The notes below the pieces were generated by a model. The model made no database searches. It was not told the DNA's origin and was given only the letters and a program-made list of their open reading frames with translations. Both the position numbers and the translations under genes were made by a program. From positions 1 to 33,612 of the forward strand of contig SFOH01000021.1 in assembly GCA_004552485.1 (NCBI GenBank): a DNA stretch of 33,612 nucleotides, read 5' to 3'. Within the stretch, counting starts at the first letter, position 1. The number at the start of each line of letters is the position of its first letter. Below, one piece after another: positions 1 through 9,022 of this stretch. This DNA comes from Bacteroidales bacterium (GTDB taxonomy: Bacteria; Bacteroidota; Bacteroidia; Bacteroidales; Muribaculaceae).

Positions 1-66
1 GTCGATGGCCTGGCTGTAGGGGCCGATGGCTCCGGGAGCCTCGGTTGTGGCGATTACGTTCTTCAT
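1..66 (-). CDS. ridA: RidA-family enamine/imine deaminase (partial, runs off the left edge)
   Basis: Only the first 22 codons are in the window, starting at the ATG complementary to 64-66 and running off the left edge. The N-terminus (MKNVIATTEAPGAIGPYSQA) is the classic opening of the RidA/YjgF/UK114 family, with the conserved AIGPYSQA block. Family members hydrolyse reactive 2-aminoacrylate and other enamine/imine intermediates released by PLP enzymes, in the cytoplasm. It lies 45 bp downstream of the BrkB-like gene on the same strand, so the two are probably co-transcribed. The catalytic arginine near the C-terminus lies outside the window, so activity cannot be judged. The family call is strong despite the short fragment. 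Confidence 0.88.
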   Translation of the reverse strand, partial: MKNVIATTEAPGAIGPYSQAID

Positions 67-111
67 GTTTTCGTGGGGTTATGATGTTGTTATTATGTTG
101 ATTCTGCGGGT

Positions 112-1518
112 TTACTCTTTGTCCTTGTCCATGCGGGGCGTGTGGACGGGGATGGAGGCGATGAGCACCGAGTCGCCGTATTCGTAGCCGCGCTCTTCGC
201 TGAGGTCCACTTCCTCGGAGAGGGTGGAATAGCGGTGGGAGAAGGCGGTGATGAAGTCGGAGTCGCCGAGGTTGGCGAGCTTGCGGAAGACGGCGCCGAC
301 GGTGAGCTGTGCGGGCTCCACGGCGGGCTGGTAGTCCACCTCGTCGCGGCGCATATCGGGGACGGTGCGCACGAGGAGACCTGCGTCGATGAGCTTGACG
401 AGGATGTCGCTGACGAGACGCGGCGGCAGCTCACCTTCGGCGGCGATCTCCTGGGCTGTCAGCGGCGGCAGTCCGCGTGTGAAGCGCTGCACGACCATGG
501 CCATGACGGCGACGGTGACCTTGCGGCGGTAGGAGGGCGAGATGCGGCTGACCTTGGTGGAGAGGGCATAGAGGAAGATGTTCTGCGAGGAGTAGCAGAT
601 GAGCGCGCCGGTGAGGGTGATGACCCATGTCAGCTGAATCCACAGCAGGAGCAGAGGCAGGAAGGCGAAGGAACCGTAGATGGCGTTGTAGCGTGTGACG
701 TACAACTGTCCGGAAACGAAGAGCCACTGCAGGACCTTGAAGGCACTGCCGGCGATGACACCCGAGACGAGGGCGTTGGCGAACTTCACCTTGGTGTTGG
801 GAATGAGCTTGTAGGCGGCGCCGAAGAACACCCATGTGAGCACCCACGAGGCCAGGTCGATGAACACTCCTTTGATGGGCGTCATGAATTCGAAGTCGAA
901 CATGTTCTGGATGGTGGAGGTGACGAAGAGGCTGAGGCCTCCGGCGCAAATCATGATGACGGGGAGGATGAACATCATGGCGGTGTAGTCGGTGATTTTG
1001 TGCCAGATGCTGCGGCTCTGCGACACGCCCCACATCTTGTTGAAGGTGCTCTCCACGCTGTCGATCAGCGAGTAGAGTGTGTAGAGGAGGAAGAGGATGC
1101 CGATGCCCACGAAGATGCCTTCGGAGGCGGTGCTCATGTATCCGTCCACGAACTTGAGGGCCTCGGCGATGGCCTGCTCCTGGCCTGGGAATATCTGGAA
1201 GAGTTCCTGGCTGATGAAGTCGTTGAAGCCGAAGCCTCGTCCGATGGCAAGCAGGAGCGCCAGGGCGGGGACGATGGCGAGGACGGTGCGGTAGGTCATG
1301 GCGCAGGCCTGGGTCTGGAGGTCGGTGTCGGTGAACGACTTGACGCAGATGTTGAGGGTCTTCAGCAGGTTCACCCACCACTTCTGCCGGTTGTCGGCCC
1401 AGATGCCGTCGGTCCAGTAATTCCACAGTCGCATGGCAAAGGCAGTGACGCGCTCGGCGAGGCGTGCGGGCCGGCCCTTGGCTTTTGCTTTCTTGTTGTC
1501 GGTGGGTTTTGTGCTCAT
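112..1518 (-). CDS. YihY/BrkB-family inner membrane protein
   Basis: 468-residue integral membrane protein. A basic cytoplasmic N-terminus (about residues 1-50) is followed by several hydrophobic segments that make up the YihY/BrkB domain (about 60-330), then a soluble C-terminal region of about 130 residues that looks winged-helix-like (TAQEIAAEGELPPRLVSDIL). The family was once labelled ribonuclease BN, but that activity belongs to another gene; its real role is unsettled, with transport and envelope functions proposed. The soluble tail may be regulatory, which is inference. The gene follows the export-kinase gene after a hairpin terminator at 1564-1595 and precedes ridA by 45 bp. No consensus promoter is obvious in the 88 bp upstream. 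Confidence 0.85.
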   Translation of the reverse strand: MSTKPTDNKKAKAKGRPARLAERVTAFAMRLWNYWTDGIWADNRQKWWVNLLKTLNICVKSFTDTDLQTQACAMTYRTVLAIVPALALLLAIGRGFGFNDFISQELFQIFPGQEQAIAEALKFVDGYMSTASEGIFVGIGILFLLYTLYSLIDSVESTFNKMWGVSQSRSIWHKITDYTAMMFILPVIMICAGGLSLFVTSTIQNMFDFEFMTPIKGVFIDLASWVLTWVFFGAAYKLIPNTKVKFANALVSGVIAGSAFKVLQWLFVSGQLYVTRYNAIYGSFAFLPLLLLWIQLTWVITLTGALICYSSQNIFLYALSTKVSRISPSYRRKVTVAVMAMVVQRFTRGLPPLTAQEIAAEGELPPRLVSDILVKLIDAGLLVRTVPDMRRDEVDYQPAVEPAQLTVGAVFRKLANLGDSDFITAFSHRYSTLSEEVDLSEERGYEYGDSVLIASIPVHTPRMDKDKE

Positions 1519-1563
1519 GTCAGTGGTGTCCTTTCATGGTCGCCGCAAGGGCGGCTGCATCAA

Positions 1564-1595
1564 TAAAAACGCACGGACGGCAACAAAGGTTGCCG
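1564..1595 (-). terminator. Intrinsic terminator after the Wzc-like gene
   Basis: A 7-bp perfect stem (1578-1584 with 1589-1595, loop of four) sits 12 bp beyond the stop codon of the Wzc-like gene. On the minus strand it is followed, after a few bases, by a run of five T (1566-1570). This fits a rho-independent terminator that ends the Wza-Wzc unit before the BrkB-like gene. Confidence 0.6.
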
Positions 1596-1606
1596 CCCGG
1601 CGTGGT

Positions 1607-4087
1607 TCATTTCTTGGAGTGGTGGTGGTGATGGTGGTGATGGCCCTGCTTGCCGGGGAGCAGGCGCTGCCACCAGTGCGTCTTCTTCTTCTTTGAGTCG
1701 TAGCCGTAGCCGTAAGCGTAGCCGTAGGTCTTGTAGCCGTAATAGCCGTAGTGGCCGTAGCGGCGGAAGATGTAGGCGGTGCTTCCCACGTTGACGTAGT
1801 TGAGGACGAGGTAGGGGTGGGGGAGACGGTGCATGCGTACGGCATCGTGCAGCGAGGTGAGCGAGCGCTTGGTGCTGACGCCGGCGCGGGTCACGTAGAG
1901 CTGGATGTCGGAGTAGGGCGCGATGAGGAAGGTGTCGGAGACCATGCCGATGGGGGCGGTGTCGACGATGACTACGTCGAACTCGCGGCGCAGCTGCTCG
2001 AACATCTTCTGCATATTCGGGCTGAGCAGCAGCTCGTTGGGGTTGGGCGGAATGGGGCCGGCGGGGAGAATGAAGAGGTTCTCGGAGACGGGGCTCTGAT
2101 GGAGGAGGCTGTCGAGGTCGTCGAACTGTCCGGAGAGGAACGAGGTCACGCCGGTGTTGTTGTTGAGGCCGGCGATGCGAGCGAGCACGGGACGGCGGAT
2201 GTCGAGGCCGAGCACCACGACGCGCTTGTTGGTGAGCGCATAGGTGGCGGCGAGGTTGTAGGTGATGAATGTCTTGCCCTCGCCGGAGATGGACGATGTG
2301 ATGAGAATCACGCGTCCCTTGTCGGAGGTGCGTCCGGCGGCGGTGAAGTCGACGTTGTTGCGGAGGAGTCGGAAGAGCTCGGCCACGGGGGTGGCGAGAC
2401 CGTCGCCCACGACGAGCTGTGAGTCGGAGTCCTCGCTCTTGCAGATCTCGCCGAGGATGGGCACCTTGGTGAGGCGCTGCAGGTCTTCCTTGTCGTTGAA
2501 TTTGGGGAAGAGGACGCGGCGGAGGGTGATGATGACGATGGGGACGACGAGGCCGATGAGGCAGCCGATGAGCACGTAGAGCGAACGCTTGGGCGATACG
2601 GGGCCGTAGCCGACGGGGTTGTCAAGGAACTGGACGGTGGGGGTGGCCAGGGTCTTCTGCAGTGCAATCTCTTCGCGTTTCTGGAGGAGGTAGGTGTAGA
2701 TGTTGACCTTCACCTGCTGCTCGCGGAAAATCTCGTTGAGGCCTTTGTCGACGGAGGGCTGTGCGGCGAGTTCGCCGGCGCTGCGGCTGCGCAGGCTGCT
2801 CAGCGAGGAGCGGCGTTTGTTGAGCGAACTCTCGGCGCTGCGTATGCTGCTGACAATCTGTGCTTTCTGGGTGATGAGCGCGTCGCGCATTGGAGTGAGC
2901 GAGGGATGGCTCTCGCCCATGCTCTCAAGGGCGCGCTTGTAGTTGGAGACGGCCTGGTTGTACGACTCGATGCTCTGTGAGACGGCGGCATCCTGGGCGA
3001 AGTTGGGCAGCGGCTCATACTTGTCCTGGCGCAGTACCATGCCCTCGACTTCGCGGAGCATGGCGATGGAGGCGTCCACCTCGGCAAGCTCGGCGTCGTT
3101 GGTGTTCTGGGCGTTGAGGTTAAGGCCGGTCTGTGCGGAGAGGTCGGCGATGTTGTGGGCCTCGCGATAGCGGCGCAGGCGCTCCTCGACGTCGGAGAGC
3201 TCGCCGGTGATCATGGTCAGACGGTCGAGGATGAACGTCTCCATCTGCACGGCGGAGCGGTTCTTCTCCTCGATGATCTGCTTGTTGTAGAAGTTCACGA
3301 GGGCTTTGAACACGTCGACGCCTTCTTCGATGCACGGCGTTTTCATGTCCATGTTGAGGACGCTGGGAGCGGACTCGACGGGTCGGAAGGCGATGCTTTC
3401 GGAGAGACGCGAGGCAATGTTGCGGGCGTTCTGGATAACGATTTTCTCCGGGGCGTCAAGGCGTGTGGTGAAAGGCGACTGGGAGAGGGTCACCTTGCCG
3501 ACGGAGAACTGCATTGCGACGGGCAGTTTGGCGTTCTTCAAGTGCTTCGTCTCGTCGCTTTCCTCGCTGCCGACGTAGGCGCGGATGTCGTATGTGCCGG
3601 CGACGTCGCCTTTGTCAATGCGGAAGATGACGCTCGTGTGCAGCTGGGTGAGACTCACGGAGTCCATCTTGGCCACGACGGGCGAGCAGTGGTAGACGGG
3701 CACGTCGCGCATGCGGCCTTTGGTGTAATAGGAATAGGCCAGGCCGAGCGAATCGACGATGCGCAGCATGTTGTTCTTCGACATGAGAATCTGAATCTCG
3801 GTGTTCTTCTCGATGTCGCGGTCCTGGTTGAAGGCCTTGTTCAGCTCCAGCATGGTCTGGGAGGTGGCGTCGGCGCTTTTACTGTTGATGTATATCGAGG
3901 CGTCCACCTGATAGAGGGGGACGATGGTGAGGACATAGTAGTATGCGGCGCCGCCGAAGAGGAGCACGCACAGCAGAATCCACTTCCACTTTGCAGCAAT
4001 GTCGAGCAACAGGCCTGTGAGGTCGAACTTCTCCTCGCTGTCCGCAAGGTCGTTCTCCAGGTTGTTCACTTCATCAGCTTGGTTCAT
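1607..4087 (-). CDS. Wzc-type polysaccharide co-polymerase / BY tyrosine kinase with Tyr cluster and His8 tail
   Basis: 826 residues. A Wzz-type chain-length domain opens the protein: first membrane span at about 36-57, a periplasmic region with coiled-coil stretches (about 280-470), and a second span at about 503-526. A cytoplasmic BY-kinase domain follows with Walker A SGEGKT (601-606), Walker A' VVVLGLDIRRP (623-633) and Walker B VVIVDTAP (705-712). The C-terminus has about ten tyrosines between 772 and 796, the usual autophosphorylation cluster. It is followed by KKKK, WW and then eight consecutive histidines (816-823) ending SKK. The histidine codons are a mix of CAT and CAC. Wzc proteins control capsule or exopolysaccharide chain length and export through cyclic phosphorylation, partnered with Wza. 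The Wza-like gene lies 30 bp upstream in the same transcript. The His8 tail is not a family feature I know. Confidence 0.92.
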   Translation of the reverse strand: MNQADEVNNLENDLADSEEKFDLTGLLLDIAAKWKWILLCVLLFGGAAYYYVLTIVPLYQVDASIYINSKSADATSQTMLELNKAFNQDRDIEKNTEIQILMSKNNMLRIVDSLGLAYSYYTKGRMRDVPVYHCSPVVAKMDSVSLTQLHTSVIFRIDKGDVAGTYDIRAYVGSEESDETKHLKNAKLPVAMQFSVGKVTLSQSPFTTRLDAPEKIVIQNARNIASRLSESIAFRPVESAPSVLNMDMKTPCIEEGVDVFKALVNFYNKQIIEEKNRSAVQMETFILDRLTMITGELSDVEERLRRYREAHNIADLSAQTGLNLNAQNTNDAELAEVDASIAMLREVEGMVLRQDKYEPLPNFAQDAAVSQSIESYNQAVSNYKRALESMGESHPSLTPMRDALITQKAQIVSSIRSAESSLNKRRSSLSSLRSRSAGELAAQPSVDKGLNEIFREQQVKVNIYTYLLQKREEIALQKTLATPTVQFLDNPVGYGPVSPKRSLYVLIGCLIGLVVPIVIITLRRVLFPKFNDKEDLQRLTKVPILGEICKSEDSDSQLVVGDGLATPVAELFRLLRNNVDFTAAGRTSDKGRVILITSSISGEGKTFITYNLAATYALTNKRVVVLGLDIRRPVLARIAGLNNNTGVTSFLSGQFDDLDSLLHQSPVSENLFILPAGPIPPNPNELLLSPNMQKMFEQLRREFDVVIVDTAPIGMVSDTFLIAPYSDIQLYVTRAGVSTKRSLTSLHDAVRMHRLPHPYLVLNYVNVGSTAYIFRRYGHYGYYGYKTYGYAYGYGYDSKKKKTHWWQRLLPGKQGHHHHHHHHSKK

Positions 4088-4117
4088 CGTTGGGATTGGT
4101 AAAAGTTGATAAGCAGT

Positions 4118-4975
4118 TTATTTAGAGATGTTTATGATGCTCACGATGAGCGCGGCGACAGCCGAAGCGCCGCCCACGACGCTCAGAGCTGTTGTCCAGC
4201 CCTGGTGCATCTGCCAGGCGCCCTGGCGGGCCGATTCGTTGGGCTGGACGTAGATGATGTCGTTCTGGTAGAGGTTGAAATAGGGCGAGAGCAGGGTGTT
4301 GCGGTCGTTGAGGTTGAGGCGGTGCACCTCGCGTGTTCCGTCGGCATTGGTGCGGTAGAGGAGGATGTTCTCGCGCTCGCCGCGTATGTCGAGGTCGCCG
4401 GCCATGGCGATGGCTTCGAGCAGATTGACGCGCTCGTTGGAGACGGAGAACTGGCCGGGATTCTTGACGGCGCCGAGGACGGTGACGCGGAAGTTCATGA
4501 GGCGCACCTCGACGGTGGGCTCAACCTTGACGTATTTGGGATAGATGTCGGAGCGGATAATCTGCGCTACCTCGCTCTTGGTTTTGCCGGCGACGTCGAT
4601 GGAGCCGATGATGGGGAAGTCGATGGTTCCGGCATTGCTGACGAGATAATAGTTCGTCATCGCCTCCTTCGAGGTGTTGGAGGAATTGTTGGAGCTGATT
4701 GTTACGCTTCCGTCGGGATTGACGAACATGTCGCGGTTGAATGGCGCAACGGCCTGAATGTCTGACGACATAACGCGTATGTTGAGCAGGTCGCCGGGAG
4801 CCAGGACGGGGTCGGCGACGGTTTGGCTCTGACGGAGCACTTCGGCGGGAATCTGCTCGGCATCGGGCAGATAAACGACTTTCTTGGGGGCGGAGCAGGC
4901 GGTGGCGAGAGCCATTGTCGCGGTGAGGGCGGCAGCGGCCATGCTTCTTATGATTAGCTTTTTCAGGTTTGCCAT
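4118..4975 (-). CDS. Wza-type polysaccharide export outer-membrane lipoprotein
   Basis: 285 residues from the start at 4975. The N-terminus is a lipoprotein signal with lipobox LATAC (Cys27). A Poly_export domain follows (about 55-155, with APGDLLNIRV at its start), then an SLBB-like region (about 160-240, with VTVLGAVKNPGQF). A C-terminal hydrophobic helix (about 262-283) could span the outer membrane. Wza-type proteins form the outer-membrane channel for capsule or exopolysaccharide, docking onto Wzc, whose gene follows by 30 bp. A longer reading frame begins at 5083, but that ATG lies upstream of the promoter at 5017-5048 and its extra 36 residues would bury the signal peptide, so 4975 is preferred. 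No glycosyltransferases or Wzx/Wzy are adjacent, so the exported sugar is unknown. Confidence 0.9.
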   Translation of the reverse strand: MANLKKLIIRSMAAAALTATMALATACSAPKKVVYLPDAEQIPAEVLRQSQTVADPVLAPGDLLNIRVMSSDIQAVAPFNRDMFVNPDGSVTISSNNSSNTSKEAMTNYYLVSNAGTIDFPIIGSIDVAGKTKSEVAQIIRSDIYPKYVKVEPTVEVRLMNFRVTVLGAVKNPGQFSVSNERVNLLEAIAMAGDLDIRGERENILLYRTNADGTREVHRLNLNDRNTLLSPYFNLYQNDIIYVQPNESARQGAWQMHQGWTTALSVVGGASAVAALIVSIINISK

Positions 4976-5016
4976 TGTCTTAGGATGGATACGAATTAAG
5001 TGTACATACTCACTTG

Positions 5017-5048
5017 CAAAATTAAGCAAAATCTTGCAAACCTCCAAA
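5017..5048 (-). promoter_or_regulatory. Bacteroidetes-type promoter for the Wza-Wzc unit
   Basis: On the minus strand the -33 box TTTG is at 5045-5048 and the -7 box TAATTTTG at 5017-5024, separated by 20 bp. This matches the Bacteroidetes primary sigma factor consensus. Transcription would start near 5010, about 35 nt before the 4975 start codon. Confidence 0.7.
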
Positions 5049-5112
5049 ACAAAATGCCGGAAGCAGGCGCATTTAAGCGTCACGCGTGTGCGCGGGACGT
5101 GTATATAACGAG

Positions 5113-5140
5113 GCAGCCCGGGCTTGAGGGCCCGGGCTGC
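5113..5140 (-). terminator. Hairpin terminator after ompA
   Basis: A 10-bp perfect GC-rich inverted repeat (5113-5122 with 5131-5140, loop of 8) lies about 50 bp beyond the ompA stop codon and before the Wza promoter. There is no long U tract, only an AT-rich stretch (5101-5109). Confidence 0.65.
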
Positions 5141-5192
5141 GGTGTTTGTCAGTCAGCTATGTAGCTGTTAGTTGCTGTGTTTTAAGCAGTGA

Positions 5193-6326
5193 TTATTTTT
5201 TAGCGTCTTCGATGGTGCAGATGCTTACACGGTTCCAAGACTCCTCGGTGAACATGTGGCCGATGCCTTCGCCTTCAGCAACGATGCGGCTGGGGTCGAT
5301 TTTGTATTTGTTGACGAGTGAGTTCTTGACAGACTCTGCACGAGCCTTGGCGAGAGCGATGTTCTTCTCGAGGTTACCATCCTGTGAGGCATAACCTTTG
5401 ACGAGGACCTTGCTGTCTTTGTGGTTCTTGAGGTATGCGGCGATCATCTCTACGTTGGGCTGCTGGTCAGCGGTGATGACTGAAGAGCCGATGCGGAAGA
5501 AGACGTAGCGAACAGAGTTGAGGTAGTTGCTAACCTCTTTGACGGTCTGAACGGGACGGGCGTTGCAGGCAGCGAGCTGGTTTGCAAGGTCGTTGGCCTT
5601 GGCCTCGGCAGCAGCGGCGTTTGCGTTAGCCTGGTCGAGAGAAGCGCGGAGGTCGTTGATCTGGCCGTTGAGGGCGTCGATCTGAGCCTGGTTCATGGGC
5701 ATTACGCAAGCGAACTTGTGGCCGCCGAAGTGGTATGAAACAGAAGCCTGGAGGTTGAAGGTGGCGCCGTTGATGTTGTAGGCGTCAGCGGTCTGACCGG
5801 CACCGGGCTCGTTCATGTTCCAAGCAACGTAGGGAGACAGGCCCAGGGTTACCTTGTCGGAAACGTTGAACTTGAAGTTAAGACCGGCTTTGGTAACGAA
5901 GTAGTTCCAGTCGCCGTGGCCACCGATGTAGTCGTGGCCCCAGCCTGCGCCGGCAACAGCGTCGATGCTGAAGGGACGGGTCTCGCAGTTGTAACCGCCG
6001 AAGAGGTTGAAGAGGTCAACGGCACCGTAAGCGCCTACGTAAGAGTTGTCAAATGCTGTTTTTGAGCGGGGGCCTTCCCAGCTGGAGGTGTTCACACCGA
6101 ACTGACCTTCAACGCCGAGGGCGAAGGCGGGAGTGATCTGTTTCTGGAGGTGGAGACCAACGAGGCCGCGCATGCCGCCGAAGAAGGCGTGATGCTTCAT
6201 GGGAGTGGTGAGACCACCGTCCACTCCGATAGACCAATTGTCAAAGAATTTGGGCTGCTCAACGGCCTGAGCAGAAGCGCTCATTGCACCCAGTGCAATA
6301 GCTGCCAGTAATACAATTTTCTTCAT
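5193..6326 (-). CDS. OmpA-family outer membrane protein
   Basis: 377 residues. A signal peptide (about 1-20, ending SASAQA) is followed by an N-terminal beta-barrel-like region of alternating strands (about 22-205). A short Ala-rich coiled coil comes next (about 212-250, QIDALNGQINDLRASLDQAN), then a C-terminal OmpA-like peptidoglycan-binding domain (about 265-377). In that domain the usual GHTD-x-x-G is GYASQDG, so the aspartate that normally contacts diaminopimelate appears as serine, while the later arginine (AKARAESV) is kept. The protein likely anchors the outer membrane to the wall and is probably abundant, judging from its near-consensus promoter (6361-6392) and strong terminator. It is a single-gene unit. 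Confidence 0.92.
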   Translation of the reverse strand: MKKIVLLAAIALGAMSASAQAVEQPKFFDNWSIGVDGGLTTPMKHHAFFGGMRGLVGLHLQKQITPAFALGVEGQFGVNTSSWEGPRSKTAFDNSYVGAYGAVDLFNLFGGYNCETRPFSIDAVAGAGWGHDYIGGHGDWNYFVTKAGLNFKFNVSDKVTLGLSPYVAWNMNEPGAGQTADAYNINGATFNLQASVSYHFGGHKFACVMPMNQAQIDALNGQINDLRASLDQANANAAAAEAKANDLANQLAACNARPVQTVKEVSNYLNSVRYVFFRIGSSVITADQQPNVEMIAAYLKNHKDSKVLVKGYASQDGNLEKNIALAKARAESVKNSLVNKYKIDPSRIVAEGEGIGHMFTEESWNRVSICTIEDAKK

Positions 6327-6360
6327 CTTTATAAAGTTGATAACGTTAAGAAATTCTGTG

Positions 6361-6392
6361 CAAATATAGGAACAAAGGAATTAATAACCAAA
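6361..6392 (-). promoter_or_regulatory. Bacteroidetes-type promoter for ompA
   Basis: Minus-strand -33 box TTTG (6389-6392), 20-bp AT-rich spacer, -7 box TATATTTG (6361-6368). This is a full match to the consensus. The predicted start is near 6354, giving a leader of about 28 nt. Confidence 0.75.
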
Positions 6393-6697
6393 TTTTTTAG
6401 TTAATTTATACCTTTTCTGTTAAAGAAATGGCGTCTGCATACTCCAAAAGGGAGAGAATGTGGAGTTTTTGACCAACCCCGGGGCGTCGGTTCTCGTTGC
6501 TGTGGGCTGTTGAGAGCGGGTTTTGCCGGTCATAAATGCTTCTGCGATACTTCATAGAAAGCGTATATTTCAAAGGGCTATCAGTCTTTGTTTTTGTTTT
6601 ATACCTATTAAACATTAGAAGCGTGATAAAGTTTTAAAGGCTCTTAAAATTCACTTTCTTTAACAGTTTATCGTTCGCGTACGCGCGCACGTACATA

Positions 6698-6739
6698 TAT
6701 AAATAATGTGTGCCCCGGGGAGGACACACATTATTTATA
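6698..6739 (-). terminator. Long perfect hairpin after mutB
   Basis: A 15-bp perfect inverted repeat (6698-6712 with 6725-6739) encloses a GC-rich 12-nt loop. The outer part of the stem is AT-rich (TATAAATAAT), so the hairpin could end transcription in either direction. It lies 78 bp beyond the mutB stop codon and before the ompA promoter. Confidence 0.65.
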
Positions 6740-6816
6740 GCGGAGTCAATGTCGGGAGAAGGCTGTCGGCTCAGAGTGTGAGGCGGAGAGCCATCTCCGT
6801 GAGGGTAGGGAGGGGT

Positions 6817-8961
<2,145 letters not shown>

Positions 8962-9022
8962 AATTTTCTAAGAGAGTATCTAATGTTGCTGTTAAAAACG
9001 GAGTGCTGTTAAACACTCTCCT

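Larger units (their letters stand above)
6327..6816. other. 490-bp AT-rich intergenic region between mutB and ompA
   Basis: It holds the ompA promoter (6361-6392) and the mutB hairpin (6698-6739). Between them (6400-6690) no gene is convincing; a minus-strand frame at 6406-6615 has no recognisable features. A weak plus-strand terminator-like hairpin is at 6441-6466 (ACTCCA/TGGAGT stem followed by five T), and a CG-rich palindromic patch is at 6677-6694. A small RNA is possible but nothing here proves one. Confidence 0.5.

Noticed and set aside
142..1566. Long plus-strand reading frames opposite real genes, such as 142-1566, 14535-16043, 25222-26703 and 26880-28415 (470-510 codons)
   Set aside because: They mirror strongly conserved genes on the minus strand, have compositions rich in Val, Gly, Asp and His with no motifs, and follow from the codon bias of a GC-rich genome. 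Not counted as genes.
1619..1642. His8 codons as a leftover cloning tag
   Set aside because: They are embedded in a normal chromosomal gene with mixed CAT/CAC codons, followed by native sequence and a terminator. No vector sequence is nearby.
6406..6615. 69-codon minus-strand frame in the ompA upstream region
   Set aside because: No recognisable motif or promoter, and composition unlike the surrounding genes. Treated as non-coding.
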